Positions 25,519 through 34,423 of a stretch of 61,969 nucleotides of DNA are shown here, one piece after another (positions within the stretch are counted from its first letter, which is position 1; each line of letters opens with the position of its first letter). The DNA comes from Nesterenkonia marinintestina. GTDB lineage: Bacteria; Actinomycetota; Actinomycetes; Actinomycetales; Micrococcaceae. The notes below the pieces were generated by a model. That model searched no databases. It was not told where the DNA came from and was given only the letters and a program-made list of their open reading frames with translations. Where the stretch lies: the NCBI RefSeq assembly GCF_025420485.1, contig NZ_JAOEFD010000014.1, positions 1-61,969 on the forward strand, read 5' to 3'. The position numbers were made by a program, and so were the translations under genes.

Positions 25519-26577
25519 GTGCGCGGATTCGACCTGAAGGCCTTTCGGCGGGAGCGGCGTCGATCCATGCCCGGAATCGTGCTCGCGTTCGTCATCGGGG
25601 TGGGGTCCTACGTTCTGGCCGACCGGTACATCCCGGGCGTCTCGGGGATCCTGCTGGCCATCGTGATCGGTATCGCCGTGCGTTCGTTCGGCTGGGTGCC
25701 GTGGTGGGCCGAGGTCGGGCTGAAGCTCTCGGCCAAGACCCTGCTGCGTCTCGGCATCGTGCTGTTCGGCCTCCAGCTGGTCCTCGGCGACATCCTCGCG
25801 CTGGGGTGGGAGGTAGTCACCGTCGTCGTGATCACCGTGGTGGCCAGCTTCTTCGGCACTTGGGCCGCGGCACGGATGCTGCGACTGGGGGGCTCCGATG
25901 CCATCATGCTCGCCACCGGCACCTCGATCTGCGGAGCCTCTGCGGTGGCCGGTGCGGCCGCGGCGCTGGACCGCGGCGACGGGAAGGACCGCAGCGGGCG
26001 AGACCTCGACTCCGGAGTCGCGGCCGCGATCGCCGTGGTGACGCTCTGGGGCACGGTGGCGATGCTGTCCCTGCCGTTCCTCGCCGGACCGCTGGGTCTG
26101 GACCAGCACACCGCGGGGGTGTGGATCGGAGCCGGAGTCCACGAGGTCGGGCAGGTGGTCGCCGCCGGCGGCATCGCCGGAGCGACGGCGATGAGCGTCG
26201 CAGTCACGGTGAAGCTCGCACGTGTGGTGCTTCTCGCTCCTGCCGTGGCCGGAATCAGCCTGTGGTCGGGTCGGCGGAGCGCCGGGGGGTCCGTCTCGGG
26301 GACCACGGGGTCTCGTCCTCCGATCGTGCCCGGGTTCGTCCTCGGATTCCTGGCCGCCGTGCTGTTCGCGACGTTCGTCGGCGTGCCCGACGCGGCCGCG
26401 GGCTACCTCGAGACCGCCGCAACCCTGCTGCTGAGCGTGGCCATGGCGGCGGTGGGGACCGGCGTCGACCTCCCGGCTCTGCTGCGCCGCGGTGGCCCGG
26501 CGCTGGTGGCGGGACTGATGGGCACGCTGGTGACCGTCGGCGTCGCGCTGGGCGCCGTACTGGTCCTGGTGGCGTGA
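25519..26577 (+). CDS. YeiH/UPF0324-family putative sulfate exporter
   Basis: The 352-residue protein begins at a GTG and has about ten membrane segments. SAKTLLRLGIVLFGLQLVLG and ATGTSICGASAVAGAAAALD are signature blocks of the YeiH (PSE) family. Members are annotated as putative sulfate exporters, with little direct proof. No sulfur genes lie close by. It is upstream of the radical SAM gene but separated from it by a LexA-box-like element, so the two are probably regulated independently. Confidence 0.85.
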   Translation: MRGFDLKAFRRERRRSMPGIVLAFVIGVGSYVLADRYIPGVSGILLAIVIGIAVRSFGWVPWWAEVGLKLSAKTLLRLGIVLFGLQLVLGDILALGWEVVTVVVITVVASFFGTWAAARMLRLGGSDAIMLATGTSICGASAVAGAAAALDRGDGKDRSGRDLDSGVAAAIAVVTLWGTVAMLSLPFLAGPLGLDQHTAGVWIGAGVHEVGQVVAAGGIAGATAMSVAVTVKLARVVLLAPAVAGISLWSGRRSAGGSVSGTTGSRPPIVPGFVLGFLAAVLFATFVGVPDAAAGYLETAATLLLSVAMAAVGTGVDLPALLRRGGPALVAGLMGTLVTVGVALGAVLVLVA

Positions 26578-26606
26578 CCCGCCGGCGCGCGAGGCGTCGA
26601 CAGTCG

Positions 26607-26624
26607 TTCGAAACTGTGTTCGAA
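26607..26624. promoter_or_regulatory. Probable LexA (SOS) box upstream of the radical SAM gene
   Basis: TTCGAA-N6-TTCGAA forms an exact inverted repeat. The inner 16 bp, TCGAAACTGTGTTCGA, match the actinobacterial LexA consensus TCGAAC-N4-GTTCGA with one mismatch. It lies seven bases before the start codon and would overlap the -10 region of a leaderless transcript. Confidence 0.72.
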
Positions 26625-26631
26625 TGGACTC

Positions 26632-27648
26632 ATGCGGTGGGAACAGCAGAAGCTCGACGACGACGGTGCCGCCCTGCTCTCCCTCAGGGGCATGATCCGC
26701 ACTGTGACCACCCCGGACTTCGAGGGAGTCTCCTTCCACGAGATCGCCTGCCGCACGGCCCTGAACAAGGTGCCGGTGCAGTCGTCGATGCCGTTCCGCT
26801 GGACGATCAACACGACCCGCGGATGCCTCCACCGGTGCGTCTACTGCTTCGCCCGCAAGACCCATGAGTACTTGGACCTCGATGCGGGCCGAGACTTCGA
26901 CACCCAGATCATCGTGAAGACCAATGTGGTCCAGGTGCTGCGCGCCGAACTGGCCAAGCCGTCGTGGTCCCGTGAGCATGTGGCGCTGGGGACGAACTCG
27001 GACCCCTATATGCGGGCCGAAGGGCGCTACCGACTGATGCCCGGGATCATCACCGCGCTGGCGGAATCCGGCACTCCCTTCTCGATCCTGACCAAAGGCC
27101 CGCTGCTGCGACGGGACCTGCCGCTGCTGAAGGAGGCCGCACAGCAGGTGTCGGTCTCGGTGGCCGTGTCCTTGGCGATGGTGACCCCCGAGCTCCAACA
27201 GGCCGTCGAGCCGGGCACCCCGGACCCGCGGGCGAGGTTGGGGCTGATCGGCGCGATCGCCGATGCCGGACTCGACTGTCAGGTCCTGGCGATGCCCATC
27301 CTGCCGCGGCTGACCGACTCGCAGGAGCACCTCGACGCCCTCCACGGGGCCTTGGCCGAGGCTGGTGCCCGCGACGTCACCACAGGTGCTCTGCATCTGC
27401 GTCCCGGGGCACGGGAGTGGTTCCTGGCCTGGCTGGCGGCGCACCGTCCACACCTGGTGGGGCCCTATCGGCGGCTCTACCGCGGCGGCAGCTACGCCCA
27501 CTCGGACTACCGGAGGTCATTGGCCCGACGCGCGGCGCTCGCCCGCGAGCGGCACGGTTTCGGCGACGGCGCGGATCCGATGTGGCGTGGTCGCTCGACG
27601 CCGGAGCCCGTCGTCTCCGAGGTCGGCCCGCAGCCTGCCCTGTTCTGA
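26632..27648 (+). CDS. Radical SAM protein, Rv2578c family
   Basis: The 338-residue protein has Cys65, Cys69 and Cys72 in GCLHRCVYCFAR, the CxxxCxxC [4Fe-4S] motif of radical SAM enzymes. The MRWEQQ start and PFRWTINTTRGC block match the Rv2578c family of intein-free, SplB-like DNA-repair-associated proteins in actinobacteria. There is no Shine-Dalgarno sequence before the ATG, so the mRNA is probably leaderless. The upstream palindrome suggests DNA damage induction. A photoproduct-lyase-like or other DNA repair function is possible but unproven. Confidence 0.85.
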   Translation: MRWEQQKLDDDGAALLSLRGMIRTVTTPDFEGVSFHEIACRTALNKVPVQSSMPFRWTINTTRGCLHRCVYCFARKTHEYLDLDAGRDFDTQIIVKTNVVQVLRAELAKPSWSREHVALGTNSDPYMRAEGRYRLMPGIITALAESGTPFSILTKGPLLRRDLPLLKEAAQQVSVSVAVSLAMVTPELQQAVEPGTPDPRARLGLIGAIADAGLDCQVLAMPILPRLTDSQEHLDALHGALAEAGARDVTTGALHLRPGAREWFLAWLAAHRPHLVGPYRRLYRGGSYAHSDYRRSLARRAALARERHGFGDGADPMWRGRSTPEPVVSEVGPQPALF

Positions 27649-27785
27649 CCGACTGCACGTGACCACTCCGCGGAGCCTTCGCATCGCCCTGAAGCATGTG
27701 CGGCAGGTCGTCACAGAACCTCAGGACCGCTGTACGGGTGAGAGCCGAGGAAGACTCCCCGGGGTCATCGTGGCAGGGTGGAGAC

Positions 27786-29573
27786 ATGTTCTCCCATGCA
27801 ACGGACCAGACCACGCGCCCGAGTCTGACGGGCAGCTTCGGAATGTCGGCCTCGACGCACTGGTCGACGACGGCGACCTGCCAATCGGTCCTGGAGCGAG
27901 GGGGCAACGCCTTCGACGCCGCCGTCGCCGGGGCATTCGTCCTGCACCTGGTGGAGCCGCACCTCAACGGACCCGGCGGAGACATGACCGGTCTCTTCGT
28001 CGCTGCGGAGGCCCCGAGCGAGCCTCACGTGCTCATGGGGCAGGGCCCGGCGCCGGCAGGTGCCACGATCGAGCACTACAGGTCCCTCGGCCTCGAAGAC
28101 GTCCCAGGCGCCGGAGGTCTCGCCGCCGCCGTGCCCGGAGCGGTCGACGCCTGGCTGCTGCTCCTGCGTGACCGCGGGACCTGGCGACTGACCGAGGTGC
28201 TCGGCTATGCGATCGAGGTCGCCGAGCAGGGACATCCGATCCTTCCGCAGGCCTCCGCTGCGGTGGCCCACGTCGCCGAGCTGTTCACCGACCACTGGCC
28301 GACCTCGGCCGAACGCTGGCTGGCCGACGGTTCGGCACCGGCACCGGGAACGATCATCACCAATCCCGCGTACGCGGCCGTGATGCGCCGCCTGACGGCA
28401 GTCTCCGACGGTGCGGACGGGCGAGAGTCGGGGATCGACGCCGCTCGTCGCGCCTGGAAGGAGGACATCGTCGGGCCGGCCGTCGAACGGTTCTTCTCCC
28501 ACGCGCACCGTCATGCCGACGGCGGTGACTACCCCGGGGTCATGACCGCGGCGGACGTGGCAGAGTTCTCCGCGACCACGGAGGCCCCCGCGACGATCCG
28601 ATTCCGGGGTCACACCATCGCCAAGACCGGAGCCTGGGGTCAGGGCCCGATCATGCTGCAGACTCTGACGCTGCTCGAGCACTACGACGACGCGGAGCTG
28701 GACCCGGGCACCGCGGACGGCATCCACCGGATCCTCGAAGCCATGAAGCTGGCCCTGGCCGACCGCGACGTGTACTACTGCGACGGGGAGGTCCCGCTCG
28801 AGGAGCTGCTCGGGGCCGAGGCGGTCGCCGAGCGTCGGAAGCTCATCGGAGAGCGCGCGTCGTCGGAGTTCCGGCCCAGCGAGCTGCCCGGAGGGACGGT
28901 CTGGCGCCCGCCCCTGGTCCGTGAGGATGAGGTCGCCGCCGGAGCTGGGGCGGGGGAGCCCACCGTCGCGAAGTCGGGGGCCCGCCGGGGTGACACCAGC
29001 CACCTCGACGTCGTCGACCGGTGGGGGAACATGGTCTCCGCGACTCCGTCCGGCGGATGGCTGCAGTCCTCCCCGACGATCCCGGAGCTCGGATTCTGCC
29101 TGGGCACACGTCTGCAGATGACCTGGTTGGACGAGGAGTCGCCCGCGGCCCTTCGGCCCGGAGTCCGGCCTCGGACGACCCTGTCTCCGACGATGGTGCT
29201 GCGCGACGGGCAGCCGATCATCGCGCTGGGGACACCGGGAGGGGACCAGCAGGACCAGTGGCAGATTCCGATGCTCCTGCGGCTGCTCCTCGGCGGACAC
29301 AGCGCGCAGCAGTCCATCGACGCGCCGACGTTCCACACCACGCATATGGTCGGCTCCTTCTGGCCCCGCACCTGGGATCCGGCGGGGGTGGTCGTCGAGG
29401 ACAGGATCGGTGATGAGGTCATCTCCGAGCTGGAGTCCCGTGGGCACCGGGTGACCCGGGCCGGGGACTGGGCCCTGGGACGACTCTCCTGCGTGACCCG
29501 TGATCCTGCGACCGGACATCTGTCGGCGGGGGCGAACCCCCGCGGCGCACAGGGTTACGCCGCCGGTCGATGA
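27786..29573 (+). CDS. ggt: Gamma-glutamyltransferase / glutathione hydrolase family
   Basis: The protein is 595 residues from the ATG at 27786; a GTGGAG sequence precedes it. It belongs to the self-processing Ntn-hydrolase family that cleaves gamma-glutamyl bonds. The likely nucleophile Thr is in GDTSHLDVVDRWGNMVS, where precursor cleavage would free the small subunit. The N-terminal block ERGGNAFDAAVAGAF and PHLNGPGGDM are typical. I see no clear signal peptide, so it may be cytoplasmic or belong to the actinobacterial branch with other gamma-glutamyl or amide substrates. Confidence 0.85.
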   Translation: MFSHATDQTTRPSLTGSFGMSASTHWSTTATCQSVLERGGNAFDAAVAGAFVLHLVEPHLNGPGGDMTGLFVAAEAPSEPHVLMGQGPAPAGATIEHYRSLGLEDVPGAGGLAAAVPGAVDAWLLLLRDRGTWRLTEVLGYAIEVAEQGHPILPQASAAVAHVAELFTDHWPTSAERWLADGSAPAPGTIITNPAYAAVMRRLTAVSDGADGRESGIDAARRAWKEDIVGPAVERFFSHAHRHADGGDYPGVMTAADVAEFSATTEAPATIRFRGHTIAKTGAWGQGPIMLQTLTLLEHYDDAELDPGTADGIHRILEAMKLALADRDVYYCDGEVPLEELLGAEAVAERRKLIGERASSEFRPSELPGGTVWRPPLVREDEVAAGAGAGEPTVAKSGARRGDTSHLDVVDRWGNMVSATPSGGWLQSSPTIPELGFCLGTRLQMTWLDEESPAALRPGVRPRTTLSPTMVLRDGQPIIALGTPGGDQQDQWQIPMLLRLLLGGHSAQQSIDAPTFHTTHMVGSFWPRTWDPAGVVVEDRIGDEVISELESRGHRVTRAGDWALGRLSCVTRDPATGHLSAGANPRGAQGYAAGR

Positions 29574-29620
29574 GGTGTCACGGTCATGCGCCGTCGTCGA
29601 GGCAGTGATGTACTGAAGCC

Positions 29621-29953
29621 ATGACTGTTGTGAAGATCAACGCGATCACCGTGCCGGAGGATTCGGGAGACGAGCTGGGGAAGCGGTTCGCCGCCCGCCG
29701 GAGTTCGATGGCCGGGACGCCGGGCTTCGAAGGCTTCGAGCTGCTCCAGCCGAACGACGGCCGGAACACCTGGCTGGTCGTCACCCGCTGGGCCTCTGAG
29801 GAGGACTTCGAGGCGTGGAAGTCGTCGCAGGACTTCGCACGCGCCCACGGACAGTCCTCGGACGCAGGGGCGAAGGGCGGCGGTGACGGACCTCAGAAGC
29901 CCGTCGGCATGTCTGCAGAGCTGTGGAGCTACGAGATTTCGGTGACCGGCTAG
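29621..29953 (+). CDS. Antibiotic-biosynthesis-monooxygenase-fold heme oxygenase, MhuD/IsdG-like
   Basis: The 110-residue protein has the ferredoxin-like ABM fold. Asn7, Trp66 and His76 coincide with the catalytic Asn, Trp and His of IsdG/MhuD heme-degrading monooxygenases, and GFEGFELLQP and WLVVTRWASEEDFEAWKSS are family blocks. It would open heme to release iron, with MhuD- or IsdG-type products. No heme uptake genes adjoin it. It is followed by tRNA-Arg. Confidence 0.82.
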   Translation: MTVVKINAITVPEDSGDELGKRFAARRSSMAGTPGFEGFELLQPNDGRNTWLVVTRWASEEDFEAWKSSQDFARAHGQSSDAGAKGGGDGPQKPVGMSAELWSYEISVTG

Positions 29954-30012
29954 CGGCTGGTAATCTGGATCGGTCGGCGGACGGCGCGTGGAGCGCCGAC
30001 ACCGGCTGACGT

Positions 30013-30085
30013 GCCTCCTTAGCTCAGGGGATAGAGCGTCTGCCTCCGGAGCAGAAGGTCGTAGGTTCGAATCCTACAGGGGGTA
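30013..30085 (+). tRNA. tRNA-Arg (anticodon CCG)
   Basis: The 73-nt sequence folds as a cloverleaf. The acceptor stem pairs GCCTCCT with AGGGGGT, the D arm is GCTC/GAGC, and the anticodon stem TCTGC/GCAGA carries the loop CTCCGGA, giving anticodon CCG. The T arm is GTAGG/CCTAC with the loop TTCGAAT. The discriminator is A, and CCA is not encoded. Anticodon CCG reads CGG, a common arginine codon in this high-GC genome. Confidence 0.96.
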
Positions 30086-30092
30086 CTTCGTG

Positions 30093-30130
30093 AAGTGCCG
30101 GGACATCGTTCACTCGATGTCCCGGCACTT
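30093..30130. terminator. Perfect 16-bp hairpin after tRNA-Arg, shared with selO
   Basis: The arms at 30093-30108 and 30115-30130 are exact complements over 16 bp with a 6-nt loop. The stem ends with AAG/CTT and is followed by TTCTC. It lies between the tRNA and the 3' end of the convergent selO gene and can act in both directions. Confidence 0.88.
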
Positions 30131-30186
30131 TCTCGTGACGGGCCCCCATGCCGCCGGGGGAGACGTGCTGAACGGGGGACCGGCGC

Positions 30187-31692
30187 TCAGGTTCCGCAGA
30201 ACGTCCGGTACGGCCCGAAGCTCTCCGGCGCGGGCAGAGCGTACCGTTCCAGGCCCGGACGCTCGGTGTACGGATCCGTGACCGCCTCGAGCAGTCGTGT
30301 GAACGGTTCCATGTCACCGGCCTCCCCAGCATCGAGAGCCTCCTCGACGAGATGGTTGCGGGGGATGTAGATCGGGTTGCACCGCCGCATGAGCTCGGTC
30401 TCCGGCTCGAGCCCTCGCCAGGACTCGAGCCACGCTGCGAAGTCGGGGACGTCGGTGAGCATCTCGGCGACCACTCCGGCATTCGGCCCGGCCGCTGCGT
30501 CTCTCGGCTGCGCCTCTGCATCGGCCAGGCCGCGGAAGAAGCTCGTGTAGTCGACCTCATGCTTCTGGAGCATGGTGGGGAGCGCGTCCATCACATCGGC
30601 CGCGGCCTTCTGAGACACCGTCTCGCCGAGCCCGAGCTTGTGCCGCATGCCTGCAGTCCACGCCGCACTGTACTGGGTGCGGAACCTCCCGAGCGCCTCC
30701 TGGGCTGCGCCCACTGCAGACTCCTCGTCCTCGCCGAGCAGGGGAAGCAGCGCCTCGGCGAACCGAGCGAGATTCCATTCGGCGATGAGCGGCTGATTCG
30801 CGAAGGCATACCGACCGCCGGTGTCGATCGAGCTGTAGACCGTCGACGGATCGAAGGCGTCCATGAACGCACAGGGTCCGTAGTCGATGGTCTCCCCGGA
30901 GATCGTCATGTTGTCGGTGTTCATCACACCGTGGACGAAGCCCACCAGCATCCACTGCGCCACCAAGTCCGCCTGGACGGAGACGACGCGCTCGAACAGT
31001 CCGAGGTGGGGTTCGGAGTCCTCCCGCGCCTGCGGGTGGAGGTGATCGATCGCGTGGTCGGCGAGCCGGCGCAGAAGCGCCTCGTCACCGGACAGCTGTG
31101 CGAACTGGAAGCTGCCCACCCGCACATGGCTGCGGGCGACGCGGGCGAGCACTGCGCCCGGCAGCACCCGTTCGCGGTGCACCCGGGCTCCGGTCGCGAC
31201 CACCGAGAGCGCTCGGGTGGTGGGGATTCCGAGTGCGTGCATCGCCTCGCTGACGAGGTACTCCCGCAGCATCGGACCGACCGCGGCGAAGCCGTCCCCG
31301 CCGCGGGCGAAGGGAGTCCGTCCGGACCCCTTGAGGTGGATGTCGTGCGGCTCGCCGTCGGGTCCCTGCACCTCTCCGAGCAGCAGTGCCCGCCCGTCGC
31401 CGAGGCGCGGATTGAGCGTACCGAACTGGTGTCCGACGTAGGCCTGGGCCACCGGCTGCGCTCCCGTCGGGGGCGCTGTCCCGGTCAGCAGTCCCAGCCC
31501 GGCCTCCGAGCCGCTCCCGTCGGGTCCGCGGAGGATTTCTGGGTCGAATCCGAGTTCGGCGGCCAGGGAATCGTTGAGCACGAGGAGCCTGGGTTCGGGA
31601 GGCTCCGCCGCCTGCCACGGAACCGTCAGCTCCGGGAGATCATCGACGAACCGGCTCGTCAGCCGGGTGGTCTGCTGGGACGACCCGCTCAT
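30187..31692 (-). CDS. selO: Protein adenylyltransferase SelO (YdiU/UPF0061)
   Basis: SelO is a pseudokinase-fold enzyme that transfers AMP to protein Ser, Thr or Tyr residues and is linked to redox stress. The 501-residue protein shows the family blocks [57 protein letters not shown] and [14 protein letters not shown]. The residues NTDNM and DYGP correspond to the inverted active site. I start at ATG 31692; a GTG nine bases upstream (31701) lies directly on the GGAGGGGG sequence and is less likely. In many bacteria the C-terminus ends with a Cys or Sec; here it ends [10 protein letters not shown]. Confidence 0.93.
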   Translation of the reverse strand: MSGSSQQTTRLTSRFVDDLPELTVPWQAAEPPEPRLLVLNDSLAAELGFDPEILRGPDGSGSEAGLGLLTGTAPPTGAQPVAQAYVGHQFGTLNPRLGDGRALLLGEVQGPDGEPHDIHLKGSGRTPFARGGDGFAAVGPMLREYLVSEAMHALGIPTTRALSVVATGARVHRERVLPGAVLARVARSHVRVGSFQFAQLSGDEALLRRLADHAIDHLHPQAREDSEPHLGLFERVVSVQADLVAQWMLVGFVHGVMNTDNMTISGETIDYGPCAFMDAFDPSTVYSSIDTGGRYAFANQPLIAEWNLARFAEALLPLLGEDEESAVGAAQEALGRFRTQYSAAWTAGMRHKLGLGETVSQKAAADVMDALPTMLQKHEVDYTSFFRGLADAEAQPRDAAAGPNAGVVAEMLTDVPDFAAWLESWRGLEPETELMRRCNPIYIPRNHLVEEALDAGEAGDMEPFTRLLEAVTDPYTERPGLERYALPAPESFGPYRTFCGT

Positions 31693-31866
31693 GGGGATCA
31701 CACCCCCTCCATCGCGTGACGCCGTGCGTCAGTCGACGCCGACTCGGACGGGCCAGTCTACGTCAGCGATCCCTCAGGCGTGTAGGGCCGGCCATCGGCC
31801 ACCTCGTGCGCACGATGAAGATGTCCGCACACCTCACGACCGAGGGCCGGAACTCTTCTGAGTCCA

Positions 31867-32463
31867 GTGACCATGATGACGCGGATGCCCCCACCCCTTG
31901 GGGTGTCACCGCGTCGCTCAGGATCCTGTGGACTGGATCGGTTCGAGGAGACGCCGAGTGAGGTCTCCGACGTCCCCGTCGTCGGGGGGACCCGCCGCCA
32001 GACCCTCCAGCTCCGGCCGGACGCCGGACTCGATGTGGACTCGTGTCCGCTGCTCGGAGCATGGTCGACCAAGCGCCGCATCGGGAAGACGATGACCAGC
32101 GCGGCGCTGCGCCTCTCGCCGCCTGCGGGCCGGCGCGCTGAACCCCCCCGCCTGCTGTTCATCGGTGCCGCCGCCGTCCTGCTGATGATCGGCTGGCTGA
32201 TCTTCAGCAACATCCTCTGGGACACCCTGCGTCGCAGGACCTTCGCCAGCGTCGTGCTGCTCTACAACCTCTCCACCGTGCTGACCCTGCTGATCTGTGT
32301 GGCCGCACTCTACTTCGTGCTGGTGATGCTCATCCTCGTCGGCGGTGTGGTGGTGATCGACTTTGAGTTCATGCGATCGGTGATCGGCGACCAGGCCGAT
32401 TGGCGGAACTAGCTGGACATCGCGTGGCTGAGTGCGGCGATGGGTGTGGTCGCCGTCGCCTTC
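31867..32463 (+). pseudogene. Actinobacterial membrane protein, interrupted by an amber codon and truncated
   Basis: The reading frame around 31960-32410 encodes DSCPLLGAWSTKRRIGK, ALRLSPPAGRR, two or more membrane segments with SVVLLYNLSTVLTLLICVAAL, and a following soluble part. This matches an uncharacterised actinobacterial membrane protein that normally continues with a conserved AWLSxSMGTVAGALGS-type end. Here TAG at 32410-32412 interrupts the frame. The next codons in the same frame still read LDIAWLSAAMGVVAVAFG, so the stop is a nonsense mutation. The frame then runs into a G10 tract at 32464-32473 and SDR sequence. The N-terminus also looks shortened. Limits are approximate. Confidence 0.7.
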
Positions 32464-32473
32464 GGGGGGGGGG
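32464..32473 (+). repeat. G10 tract at a gene-fusion junction
   Basis: Ten consecutive G residues mark the point where the end of the broken membrane protein meets the truncated SDR gene. Long G runs are prone to slippage and could mark the deletion scar, or could themselves contain a sequencing error. Confidence 0.8.
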
Positions 32474-32912
32474 AAGACGCGGACGTGGCCCTGGACCACA
32501 TGGACGAGGAGCAGGACGACGCCGAACAGTCTCGTCGCTGGGTCAAGGAGGCCGGCCGCACGGCGGTCCGGGTGCCCGGGGACCTCCGTGATGAGGAGAC
32601 GGCCCGACGAGTCGTGGACGAGGCAGCGGGTCAGCTGGGTGGACTCGACGTGCTGGTCATCAACGTCAGCTCCATCCAGTCCTACGACCCTTCGGTCCCT
32701 CTGATCGACTACGCCGCCACCAAGGCGGCGCTGAACAACTTCACGGTCAACTTCGTCGAGGAGCTGGGGCCACAGGGCATCCGAGTGAACGCGGTCGCGC
32801 CGGACAGCCGGCCGAGGTCGCAGGCGCCTTCGTGTTTCTGGCCAGCTCCACGGAAGCGTCCTGCGGCTCCGGTTCGGTCATAGGCGTCACCGGTGTCAGG
32901 CCTGTGTTCTGA
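32474..32912 (+). pseudogene. Short-chain dehydrogenase remnant with two internal deletions
   Basis: The frame begins mid-gene with EDADVALDHMDEEQDDAEQ, so the N-terminal TGxxxGIG nucleotide-binding part is missing. LGGLDVLVIN is joined directly to VSSIQSYDP, skipping about 50 codons that would hold the NNAG motif and the central helices. The Ser and the YAATK pair of the active site remain. After NAVAPD the frame changes: the sequence from about 32802 reads GQPAEVAGAFVFLASSTEA and ends VIGVTGVRPVF with TGA at 32910-32912, one frame away, after losing about 35 codons. This is the YghA-like SDR type. It cannot encode an active enzyme. Confidence 0.85.
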
Positions 32913-32927
32913 AGGGTTCGACACCGC

Positions 32928-34290
32928 TCAGCGACGGAGCGTCGTCGCCGCCCGTTCGCCGATCATCACCGACGGCGCATTGGTATTGCCCGTGGGCACC
33001 TGCGGCATGATGGACGCGTCCGCCACGAAGAGGTCGTCCACACCGTGGACGGCGAACGTCGTCGGATCCACGACGGAATGCTCGTCCCGACCCATCCGAC
33101 AGGTGCCGACCTGATGGTGGTAGGTCACCACAGAGCCTCGCACGTAGTCCTCGAGCTGGGCATCGGAGACCTGCGGTCCCGGGTACAGCTCCCGGGGACC
33201 CCAGGGCGCGAGGGCCTCGGCCCGACCGATCTGCCGGCACTGACGCACCGACGCGACCAGGGCGTCGACGTCGCGCCGATCCTGCAGGGCGCCCAGGTCG
33301 ACGCTGATCGGATCGGACGGCTCCGGGCCGGTGAGCCGCACCTGACCCCGTGAGTGCGGGCGCACCAGGCCTCCCTGCAGGGTGAACCCGTTCTCCGCCA
33401 CCGGCTCCTGCGGCGGCCGGGCGTCCTGGGCGTACATCGGCACCGAGAAGAAGATCGGCTGGGTGTCCGGGACCGGCAGCCCGGGATCCGAGCGGTCGAA
33501 GAAGTGGACTTCGGCGACGGTCACCTCACCCTCGGGCACGGGGGCGTCGTCGGTGGTGAACACGACCGGGGAGAGCAGGTGGTCGTGCAGGTTCCGTCCG
33601 ACGCCGGGCAGATCGTGCACCGATTCCACCCCCACCTCGCGCAGCTCGCCGGCGGGCCCGACCCCGGAGCGCAGCAGCAGCTCCGGGGAGTTCAGCGCGC
33701 CGGCGGCGAGCACGATCCGATCCGCCGTCAGCTCGCGCACCCCATGGGCGTCGCTCACCTGCACCCCGACCGCCCGCCGCCCGTCGAACAGGATCCGCCG
33801 GACCTGGAGGTCGGTGCGGATCGTCAGATCCGGGTGGTCGGCGACCGGTTTCAGGTAGGCCCGCCAGGTGTTGAAGCGGCGCCCGTCACGGATCGTCAGC
33901 TGCATGCGGGAGACGCCGTCGACGGTCCCGGAGTTGTAGTCCGGATTCAGCGGGATCCGCGTCTGGCGGCAGGCTTCGACGAGGTCCTCCATCAGGGGGT
34001 TCCGCGGGAAGTGTGCGACCACGTCGAGGAGCCCGTCTCCGCCCCGGGTCTCCGAGGCTCCGTCGTCGAAGGTCTCGATCTCCCGGAAGACGGGCAGCAC
34101 GTCGTCCCAGGACCACCCCTCGCAGCCGAAGTCGCCGGCCCAGGTGTCGTAGTCCCAACGGTCCCCGCGCACCCAGATCCCGGCGTTGAGGGCGTGCGAG
34201 CCGCCCATCACACGTCCACGGGGCAGGTGGATCCGTCGTCCTGCGGCGTCCTCCTCCGACGGCGTCGTGTGACACCGATCGTAATGTGGA
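32928..34290 (-). pseudogene. GMC oxidoreductase lacking its N-terminal FAD-binding part
   Basis: The sequence from about residue YDRCHTTPSEEDAAGRR onward is a good GMC (choline or alcohol oxidase type) protein. LPRGRVMGGSHALNAGIWVRG, VLAAGALNSPELLLRSGVG, TYHHQVGTCRMG and the end ADASIMPQVPTGNTNAPSVMIG are present, including the His and Asn active-site positions. The first 80 or so residues, with the GxGxxG FAD motif, are absent. An open frame continues to 34382, but that stretch (MPVQHSVGRARR...) is basic and unrelated. Only about 130 bp remain before the next gene, too little for the missing part. I read it as a 5'-deleted pseudogene rather than a variant enzyme. Confidence 0.8.
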
Positions 34291-34423
34291 CGGCAGCCGC
34301 TGGGGAGGTTCTGCGGCCCGCGGGGGCGACCGCCGTGCCGACGAACTCGTCGGGCCCGTCCGACGCTATGCTGAACGGGCATCGCCGCACCTCAGCACGC
34401 CGAACCACCCTCGGGGGAGCCCC

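Noticed and set aside
25339-27501. 720-codon open frame on the minus strand
   Set aside because: It lies opposite the YeiH and radical SAM genes and is Arg/Gly/His-rich without any family motif. It is a product of GC-rich third positions.
32440-32883. Membrane-protein/SDR fusion as a novel protein
   Set aside because: The joint lies at a G10 tract, the upstream part carries a stop, and the SDR part has deletions and a frame change. Decay explains it better.
34283-34382. N-terminal extension of the GMC frame as a new domain
   Set aside because: The stretch is basic, has no family likeness and no SD at its start. It is open by chance upstream of a deletion point.
31700-34420. Insertion sequence or phage scar behind the pseudogene cluster
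   Set aside because: No transposase or integrase fragment and no terminal inverted repeats with target duplication could be seen.
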